Shown here piece after piece: positions 56,241-64,000 of a DNA stretch of 64,000 nucleotides (positions are counted from its first letter, which is position 1; each line of letters opens with the position of its first letter). The DNA comes from Knoxdaviesia capensis (taxonomy: Eukaryota; Ascomycota; Sordariomycetes; Microascales; Gondwanamycetaceae). Below the pieces are notes generated by a model, which saw nothing but the letters and a program-made list of their open reading frames with translations, made no database searches and had not been told where the DNA came from. The stretch lies in the NCBI GenBank assembly GCA_001510575.1, contig LNGK01000002.1, positions 3,460,144-3,524,143 on the forward strand, given 5' to 3'. The translations under genes and the position numbers were made by a program.

Positions 56241-57053
56241 ATGACCGCTTCACCGTCCCACTTAGTGGTTGTCTGCTGCCACGGCATCTGGCTCGGCGGA
56301 CCGACGAACGGCGCGTCCGAATCCGAGTGGCTGATTGCGCCGTTCCAGGCCGGGGAGACACCGACGTTTATCGAACACATCAAAGCCGGCGTGCGGTGCG
56401 CGTTTGCAGATTCAAGCAATGCTGATAGCTTGCTTGTGTTCTCCGGGTATGGCCTTCTCGGATATTTCTTCTTAAACAAGTTCCATCACTAAGCGAACTC
56501 ACTCAGCGGCCCCACCCGACGCGAGACAGCCCTCTCCGAGGCGCAGAGCTACGTGAACCTGGCGGCCGCACAGAGTTACTTCGGGTACTCTGCAGACCCG
56601 GCCCGCATTATCGTTGAGTCGCGCGCTCTGGACTCGTACTACAACGTGCTGTTCTCGCTCACGGCGTTCTATGCTGCCGTTGGAGCGTGGCCCCGCCGCG
56701 TAACTGTGGTCAGCCACGCGTTCAAGCGCCCACGCATCGTCGATGGCCACTGTGCCGCGATCGGATTCCCGCTGGACCGTGTTGACTTTGTTGGGATCGA
56801 CCCGCCGCCGGACCTTAGTGGTGGCGTTGCCGCTGCCGAGGCGGGAATTGCGCTCGCCATGCGCCAGTGGACGGATGATCCTCACGGCATCGGGGAGCCA
56901 CTGGCAGGCAAACGCGCGAAAAGGAACCCCTGGAATACTCCCCAAGATCTGTTTTTAAGTGCGGCTGATCGTGCTGCATGCGGGTTGGTTACAGTGCGCA
57001 CGGAGACTGGAATCGAACATCTGGACGAGGATGGCAAGCGGCCGTGGATATAG
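56241..57053 (+). CDS. DUF218 (YdcF-like) protein
   Basis: Small alpha/beta protein of the DUF218 family (bacterial YdcF/SanA relatives); the biochemical function in fungi is unknown. Exons: 56241..56446 and 56507..57053, 250 residues. The N-terminal strand HLVVVCCHGIWLGGPT leads to the family segment VFSGGPTRRET formed at the splice, then EAQSYVNLA, IIVESRALDSYYNVLFSL, VVSHAFKRPRI and VDFVGIDPP. No signal peptide or membrane helix is visible, unlike the bacterial SanA type. The 60-nt intron is in phase. Convergent with the alpha/beta hydrolase; stop codons are only 130 bp apart. Confidence 0.85.
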
Positions 57054-57182
57054 TTGAGTGCTTATCCCTTAAGCTAGACTTGGGACTCGATTGCATATCA
57101 TAGCAAAGCAAGCAGAACCAAAAAAGAAAAAAAAAACCAGAAACCATTCATACAACAAAGATTACCCTTATACTGATGGAAT

Positions 57183-58333
57183 CTACATCCGAGCGCGCTC
57201 ATCAGCGCCGGCAGCCGCAGCCACCTCAGCAATGACGAAGCGCAAAGCATCCCGAACCATCCCGTTGCAAAAGCTATGGCCAATGCCCTGGTACAACCGA
57301 TCATCCACCACCAGGCCCGCATCGCCGTAGAAGCCGCCCGGCGACGCAGCCGCGCGCAACCAGTCGACAAACGGCGCCGACGCGGTGTACGGCACCAGCT
57401 TGTCGGCGGTGCCGGAGCAGAGGAGGAACTTTTTGCCCTGTAGGCCCGCGTCCCGCAGACGCTGGCAGTGTTCGGGAAGCGTTGGGGCCTCCGGCTCGGG
57501 GATGGGCTCGGTGCCGAAGATGATGCCTTTGGGGTCTGTCTTGCAGCAGAGGGCCACGAGCGATGCGGGGAAGTGGCGACTGTTGAGGAACGACGCGCCG
57601 TTATCATGGGCGGTGTACGTCTTGAGCCGCGTGAGGCGTGCGCGGTCGGTCATCAGGCCTAGAGAAGCGTTAGAGACTTGCTGTGCATGCGAATGTGGGC
57701 CTGTGGCTGGGGGGCCAACGTACGCATATAGTCGGGGCAGCCCACAATCGAGACACACACGGACACCCGCGGATCGGCGAACATGAGCCGCAGGGCGGTG
57801 TGGCCTCCCAGACTCTTGCCGAGGACCATGTGCTGGTCGATCGAGCGAGTCTGGCGCGGCGGAGTGGCGGGATCGTTGTCGTCCTCGTGCGGGGGCAGCA
57901 GGTACCCCTCAACCACATCCATCAGCAGCCGGGTATCGTCGACCATGCCGACCACCGACGCCATCAGATCCACCGCGTGCGCCGGGTTCCCCTCGCGCCA
58001 CGACACATTCGACTTTTCCGCCCCCGCCACTGCGCGCGTGCCGTGGTTGCGCTGGTCGAACGCGAGCGCCAGCAGCCCGCGCTTGACCGGCATTCCCGGC
58101 AGCTGGGCCTGGTACCAGGCGTCGACCACGCGGGCTGCGAAGTCGCCCATGGCCTCCTTGCGCCGCGTGCGCGCATGGTGCAGCCACAGGCACGAAACTT
58201 TGGTCGCCGTCGGCGGCAGCTCGGCGAGGCCGTACACGTCGACCAGCAGGCCCGCCATGAAGATGGTCTCCTTGGAGACTGCGGGCGCCGGCGGCAGCGG
58301 CGATTCGTCGCCGAAGATTGGGGCGACGGGCAT
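57183..58333 (-). CDS. Alpha/beta hydrolase-fold protein
   Basis: Serine hydrolase of unknown substrate. Exons: 57724..58333 and 57183..57658, 361 residues. Core features: strand-rich start LLVDVYGLAELP, LALAFDQRNHGTR (oxyanion region), the nucleophile elbow LGKSLGGH (S174), then SIVGCPDYMRLM spanning the splice. The second exon adds Asp in CSGTADKLVP and His in YQGIGHSFCNG, so the Ser-Asp-His triad is complete. SLGGH rather than GHSMGG suggests a dienelactone-hydrolase or BEM46-like group, but I cannot place it. No secretion signal. Head-to-head spacing to the DUF218 stop is short. Confidence 0.85.
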
Positions 58334-59063
58334 TTTTCTTTGGGGGGGTTGTTGTGGCGGGATCGTGGTCTCACGAGCTGTTGTGTATAGATCCTGATTT
58401 ATAAGAAACGCGATGATGTGAGATCCGAGGTCGCCGGGAGTTTAGGTGCTTATGGCAGGACTAACCCGTGATAAGCTCGGTCAGGATCGAGGCAATCGGC
58501 TTGATTATAAACGACCTGCAAAGTGTCCGCGAGCGAGTGATGTCAGCCAAAGTGAAGATGGACAAAACGGAAGGATTACTACGGCTCCGGCTCGGCTAAA
58601 AAAACAATCAATGCGTGTGGGTTTATGTGCTTTTCGCTTGAGCAAGAGGACCGAGAATTTATGGTGATACCAAGAAGACGGGACGACCAAGATAATTGAG
58701 GGGCTACAATCGAGCAAAAAAACGGGTAGAACGAACCTGCGGCCCGGAATGCACTAGAAATGTTCTGGAAGCCGCCCAAAATGACCGCATCATTCTTTTT
58801 CGACTTCACAGCCTCTCCCGATTCAGCTCTCCAGCCACCACCACATGTTTCACCTTGATTCAGCAGTGTAAAACATCAGATGCAAAGATTCGGTTGCTTG
58901 GTATTCAAAACTAAGGCACAGTCTGGGGGCCACACGCATTACTCTAAAACTTGGGTCCTTAGCAGCCGTACCCGGCCCGCGAGAAACCCAGGGAAAACAT
59001 CATACATGGAACATACGCCGAATCAACCAACAACTGCCACAAAGGAAACACAACATCACCAGA
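58334..59063. other. Hydrolase promoter and HHE gene 3' region
   Basis: About 730 bp between tandem minus-strand genes. No gene or strong motif is seen. Confidence 0.5.
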
Positions 59064-60030
59064 TTACGGGCTGGCATACAGCTTCTCCTTGGGATAGCCG
59101 TACTGGTCGCACGGGGCGAATCTCCACCAGTCAGAGTGAACGTAGTAGGTGATGTTCCGCACAATGAACTTGACCGGGGCGGGGATCGGGGGCCAGTCCT
59201 TCCAGAGGCCGTCCTCGAAGGTCCGGTCGTGGTTGAAGAAGCCCCAGCTGAGGGCTCCGGCGAAAGGCAGGGTGGTCTGTTTGTGAGTATGGTCTCGGTG
59301 TTAGTTGACGAAGAAGCGAGAAAGCATGGCCAGTCTCCAAAAGGGGGAGGCAATTTCAGGACAGGAGGCGAGAAAGAGGAGGCTGAGCCACGTACCGCAT
59401 GCTTGGCAATCTCCTCCAGGCCCTTTTCAAGACCATCCATCTTGCTTCCATACTGGGCCAGGTCGAGCAGGGTCTGGATCTCCTCGTTGAGGTGCAGCTC
59501 CAGCTCCTTGGCGAAGCTGTCGATGATGGCGATCATCTGCTCGCCCGAGTACGCCTCCTTGCCGGCGAGGCAGTTGTCGACGTAGGCGGTGTAGCGCTCG
59601 ATGCCGTTGTGGAAGGCCTTGTGCTGGTCGACGTTGGTCTGCATCAGCCCGGCCACGCCGCTCTTCTCCTCGACCATGGGGAAGAAGATGGCCTCCTCGC
59701 CGTCGTGGTGGGTGTGCAGCAGCACCACGAAGCAGCTGCAGTAGTTGAGAAACGGCTTGTAGTCGGCCGGCTTCACGTGCGGCGCCTGCAGGTAGATGCT
59801 GTTGAGGCCGCGGAAGAACATGTTGTGCACAATGGCCATTTCCGAGGCCCATTCGATGAATCGGTCGGGCTGCGGAGAGAGACAGAGCGTGTTAGTCTCC
59901 AACGCTGAAGAGCTAGACGCGGGGGTTGCATGTGCTGTGGGTGGAGATGTACCTTCTGTCCGGCCGGGAGCTTGGATAACGGCGAAGCCAACAGCGGGAA
60001 CGGGCCGGCAGTTGCGTTCTTGGTCGTCAT
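59064..60030 (-). CDS. Hemerythrin (HHE)-domain protein
   Basis: Four-helix di-iron-type domain that in relatives binds oxygen, iron or nitric oxide; the fungal role is not established. Exons: 59953..60030, 59396..59869 and 59064..59276, 254 residues. A 26-residue N-terminus is followed by the helices. Candidate metal ligands sit in the expected order: H41 (VHNMF), H78/H80/H81 with E84/E85 (LLHTHHDGEEAIFF), H109/H113 (DQHKAFH) and H152 with E155/E156 (HLNEE). The C-terminal 70 residues, from ALSWGFFNHDRTFEDGLW onward, are rich in Trp, Tyr and Phe and outside the usual domain. A TATATA lies 90 bp upstream. No membrane segment is seen. The domain call is secure; the function is open. Confidence 0.88.
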
Positions 60031-63000
60031 GGCGGGCGGTGTTGGTGATGGAGGCGGGAGAGTGAGTAAATGAGACTGGGCGGAGAACTTTGAAGGCTTT
60101 GCGGCAACTGGGACACGGGTATATAGCGGGGGTGAAATCGAGGTGGTGAGATGGCTATGATGTTTGAATGAAGAGAAACAAGATACACCCACACACACAC
60201 AGAGAGAGAGAGAGACCCCGGGGAGACTGTGCCTTGATATATAAAAGAATCCGAAGGGGAGGACGGCCGGGCAGGCAATATCGGGCAGTTTATATCAGCT
60301 GAAAATTCGGGACAGCATACGAGCCGCCCAACCAGCCAGCGCGAGAGAGTACCATGGGGACATTTCAAAAGTGCTTGGTGAAGCTCATGGCTGAGGTAGG
60401 GGGTGGTGGGTAAGGAAAGCAAGCGACAGTACGGCCGGGCTTGAGCGGTTCACGAGGAGATGCCACACACACGCACACACCCGTGGAACCCCCGGGAATG
60501 GATGGAGAAGAATAAATTAAAAAGAGAATCAAAGAAGAGTAAAACAAAGGAACAAGGATGAAAGCAGAAATCCCACGACGGCGAAGTACCGGTTCGGTTG
60601 GGGGAGACAAAGTCCTATGCATGAAGCCAACCGACCCATGGCATCTTCCCCATTCGGGCACACCCTTTTCGGCTCGCATCATGTTTCCTTTCTCTCCCAG
60701 CCCAGTCCCTCTCTCCTCCGTGCTGACTCTGTTCCCTCTTTGTTCCACCCTGATAATGATAATAATAATAAGAATAAGAATTTTTCTAACCTCATTCGAC
60801 CGCCGTTCCAAGCAATCGGACTTAACACTGCATGGCCCTTACCCAGCGCGCCTATTATCTGCCAGTTGTCCAGGTCGGACATCGGTCAGACGGCGACGGA
60901 GACAGACGACGGAACAAGGCAAATGGAACGCAAAAGATGACCCGACACCAACAGCGGTGGTTCGATTGTTTTTCTTCCCTTTCGGCGTCTGCTTCACGGC
61001 TGTATCCTGCTCTGCTCTGACGCCCACTCTCCCGGGTCTTGTCTTCCATGCGTTGGCCCAGCCCTGTCAGCCAATGCTGATATGTCCCCGAGCTGGGTGC
61101 CTCGAAGTCGCCGGCCGACAGACAGCAGAAAGATCAGGGACTTTTTCTTCTCCTTTGTCTTCTCTCTTTTCTTTTCTCTTTTCTTTTTTCTTTTTCCTTT
61201 TTCTTTTTCCCGCCGGCTATCATGCTTCTTCCTCTCTCCGTCTCTGTCTCTCACATGTGACACCTGAGAATCCCTGCACCCCTCCGCATTCCGCCGTGAT
61301 CCACAGTCCCGGACCCTCCTCCGTAAGCAGCCCACAAAACAGACCCCAGGCGCCGTGAGAACGCGTGAGATTCATCCCATCCACCCTCCTCTCCCCAGAA
61401 ACCAGCCGAATTCATTTCGTGTTCCGAAACCCTGGATCACCTACCCAGACCACAGACACACCCACCGTGAAGATGGTTAAAAATCCAAGATAACTTCTTG
61501 CTGATCGCCAATTTGGCTTGGTAATTGTCCCCTGGCCGGGCTTGTCGGGCACTTTTTCTTTTGTGCGTATACGATGGAGAGAGGGGGACTGCGCCTTGAA
61601 ATCTGACAGTCCGTCTGATAGATCCCTTTCACCCCTGACTTGGAACCTTTTACTAGGCCTGATTACATCGTGTGTGTGTGTGTGTAGCAGTCCCCCGGAA
61701 CGGCAAAATCTCCAGAAACCACCGAGAACAGGAAGAAAAAAAAAGGTTCCCGGGTCTTTTTCCCACAGGGCTGATTGTGAGGGTCAGAAAGCAACACAGC
61801 CAAGCCCCCCAATCCACATCTCTCTGGTCCAATGACGCCGTTCCCATTATATGTTTGCACGCAAATCTTCCTGCATGTCCTTCCGGCCCACGTTCCATTG
61901 TGCCCAGTTCAATCAAGTCTCCCCGTATCCGACATACAGTATCTTGCACCTGTTGGTCTGGGATCCGACTCCTCCGTCACACCTTTGCAGGACCCCTTTG
62001 GCCCATTTGACTTCACCTTCAGCCCTGTTTGCTGTCGCCATCGACTCTGCTCGGCCCAACCTCCGCCCCGAAACCTCTGCTGCATTCACACATCTTCCCC
62101 ACCCCACCATAACAACAAATGCCCGCCTATCCCGGTGCCTTGTTCTCGGGGGTGTGGTTGAAGAGTCCTGGACGGTGGCTTCGGTCCTACTTCTCCTGAT
62201 CGGGCTTATCTCTTGCCCTTTGCCTATTTGCCGCCTTGGTGTGCGTGTATGCCCCGGCGCCCGCTTCATCAGGCCCCCGGGGCCTCCTCCTCACCTCCAG
62301 CGTCTCCCTCTCTCTCTCTCTCTCGGCTAACCGTGTACCGCCCACTCCCCGGAGTCTTCCGCTCGATCACGATTGGGCTAGACGTTTCGTCCGCTACTCG
62401 AGGCAATGTAATGATGAACACATCCTGACTGTATCGTTTGGTGCAAGTGGGGGATGCAGATTCGAGTCTCAAAATTCTTGGCATACGCAGCTTTATCCTT
62501 CCATCCAACGGCCACAGTCACCACCACACCAGACAGACATAAACTCAGGCTCAACCCAAAAATAGATTAGCACCCAGATGTATGCACCAAGGGAGGCATA
62601 AGCTTTTTAAGCCTTTTCCATGCTTGAAAGGACATCAACCACATCCCACGGAAAGAAGTGCCTCCGGGGGATTTTGAGAAGTCGAGAATGAATTTGAGGT
62701 CAACCCGAAGGGCTAGATAATCACAATCAAATACATACAGTGGCAGCAGCGGCAGCGGCAGAAGAAAGAGAAAACATGGAAAGGTATGACATTGAAAACA
62801 AACGAAGAAAAAAAGAAGCAGCTTATGAATCGACTCCAGTTCGCCGGAATAGCCCTGAATTTTCCGCTGCAAGAACCAAACCCATCAAACAACCAGCCGA
62901 TCCCAGAATAAATTTGAAAGAAAAGAAAAAAAAGGAAAAGGAACCAGGAAGAAAACAATAAGGAACCAAACGCTCAATCTCTGAAATCAGCCCTGTTGCC

Positions 63001-63665
63001 GAGCTTCCTCGGCGAGGCGAGGCTGGGGGTGACAATGGCAAAATGTCAAGAAGAAATGATGGGAGGCAAGCACATCCAGCCCTTCGTCAGGAACAAAAGG
63101 GCGAACAAGGCGTACGAAAATAACACACAACGAAGCAGGGAAGAAACCACAGTGGCTGTTCACAGCAAAGATTGCCATCTCTTTCTGAGAGCCAAGGCTT
63201 TCAGAGGGACGACACCAAAATCGAAGGAGGCGAGACCAAAAAACGAACTTTAACAAGTGTATAGTGTGCATTGAGGGGGTATTGGACAAAAGAAAAAAAA
63301 GAAAACAATGATGAACGACCGAAAGAGACCAAGACAAGAAGAGAAAAAAAAAAGGGAAAAAAAAGAGTTATCAAGAAATTGATCAACATGGTTCCCAGAA
63401 ACAGGCCATGTCTCTAGGACTGGGAAGAAAGACGGAGGATTTCGGAACATTCAGAGAATGGGTTGCCGAAGGAAAAAAAGGTGTACTGAGTACGGGGAAG
63501 ATGGTAGTCCGGGAAGTAGCTAGCACCGGGGATCAACGTTATTTGTCCGATCCCCTGTCTTGCCGGTGCTTGGAAGTTAGTCGTCCATTGAACCTGGGTT
63601 CTCGGAATACGTCCGCCGCACGGAGGAGCGTGACACCCCCCAGAGGTCTCCAAGAAATGGGCTCC
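60031..63665. other. Gene-free DNA upstream of the HHE gene
   Basis: About 3.6 kb. It contains CA/GA dinucleotide runs (60187-60214), an AAT-type trinucleotide repeat (about 60749-60780), a T/C-rich tract (61140-61215) and a CT run (62305-62324). A TATATAAAA (60238..60246) reads toward a 266-codon plus frame (60558..61358), but that frame is low complexity and unrecognised. Confidence 0.5.
60120..60125 (-). promoter_or_regulatory. TATA-like element before the HHE gene
   Basis: TATATA 90 bp upstream of the start codon. There is no direct evidence of use. Confidence 0.4.
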
Positions 63666-64000
63666 TTAGTCGACCTTCCAGTGCCGGGAGTCCTCATTTC
63701 CAAGATACATCTCCACCGAATATAGCACCACCGTGCCAACCATGTTCGTCCATCTCCACATCGTGCCCCCGGCATCCCCGCCCCGGAGTGTCCAGCCGTC
63801 CGGTCCGTCGCTGGCCGCGAAGTGCTGTAGCAGCAGGCTGGTGTAGATGGCGATCAGAATTGACGGTGAGAACCACGACAGGAACTCCAAGATCCGATCG
63901 GCGCCGTCCGAGTCGTCAAAGCTGGGGTCGTGGATGAGCGCGCGTGCTCCCGACTCGCGAACCGTCGGCACGATGCGCGTAGCACAGTAGAACACAATAA
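63666..64000 (-). CDS. Membrane protein, C-terminal part (window edge)
   Basis: The frame is open to the window edge, so the N-terminus lies beyond 64000; 111 codons are visible. A hydrophobic start VFYCATRIV is followed by PTVRESGARALIHDPSFDD, a helix LSWFSPSILIAIYTSLLLQHFA, a Gly/Trp-rich loop, and a last helix TNMVGTVVLYSVEMYLG, ending EDSRHWKVD. At least two, probably three, membrane helices. It recalls, with low confidence, a fungal DUF1753-type Golgi/ER membrane family. Exact identity unknown. Confidence 0.6.
   Translation of the reverse strand, partial: IVFYCATRIVPTVRESGARALIHDPSFDDSDGADRILEFLSWFSPSILIAIYTSLLLQHFAASDGPDGWTLRGGDAGGTMWRWTNMVGTVVLYSVEMYLGNEDSRHWKVD

Noticed and set aside
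60558..61358. A 266-codon plus-strand frame starting at an ATG, with TATATAAAA upstream
   Set aside because: Composition is Ser/Pro/Phe/Arg low complexity from CT-rich DNA, no domain is recognisable, and there are no splice or codon-use signs of a gene.

Overview
This is nuclear DNA of a filamentous ascomycete (Pezizomycotina). It is probably a Eurotiomycete and most likely from the Aspergillus/Penicillium/Monascus group (Eurotiales). The evidence is: GC-rich third codon positions in genes; short introns (mostly 60-160 nt) with GTRNGT donors, CTRAY branch sites and YAG acceptors; long CT-rich leaders; and a gene set that includes a SepH/Cdc7-type septation kinase, Tom70, Sso-type syntaxin, Imp4, Upf1 and GH47 mannosidase. 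The genus is an inference. I see no rRNA, no convincing tRNA, no CRISPR array and no intact transposon.

Layout. 0-9 kb: 3' part of the mitochondrial porin gene (+), a J-domain protein (-), a class I alpha-mannosidase with a 20-proline tail (-) and an Sso1-like t-SNARE (-). 10.9-16.5 kb: divergent IMP4 (-) and UPF1 (+), two RNA-metabolism genes sharing one promoter region. 17.8-22.7 kb: a long coiled-coil protein (+) facing TOM70 (-). 23.3-24.8 kb: a decayed DUF7924-like gene with C-to-T type stop codons. 26.2-27.2 kb: aminodeoxychorismate lyase (+), a folate/PABA enzyme. 29.1-30.3 kb: a three-finger C2H2 transcription factor (-) with an ATG-free leader of about 600 nt. 31-35.9 kb: an accessory-looking, gene-poor stretch with one small unknown two-exon gene (-) and an MFS permease (+, 35.96-37.8 kb). 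41.4-46.8 kb: the seven-exon SepH-type kinase (-). 51.3-53.1 kb: an unknown acidic protein (-). 54.7-60.0 kb: a compact run of dihydrofolate synthetase (+), DUF218 protein (+), alpha/beta hydrolase (-) and hemerythrin-like protein (-). 63.7 kb to the end: the C-terminus of a membrane protein (-).

The genes do not form a biosynthetic cluster. Two folate-pathway enzymes occur 28 kb apart, and two mitochondrial outer-membrane proteins (porin, Tom70) 19 kb apart, but nothing shows co-regulation. Splice sites were assigned by reading the sequence and checking that exon lengths sum to whole codons. I did not find a clearly new biological system. The best leads are regulatory: an upstream ORF inside a possible 5'-UTR intron of UPF1, the ATG-free leader of the C2H2 factor, and several perfect inverted repeats outside coding regions. 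The proline-tailed mannosidase, the RIP-like pseudogene and the unknown small gene at 34 kb are also worth checking.
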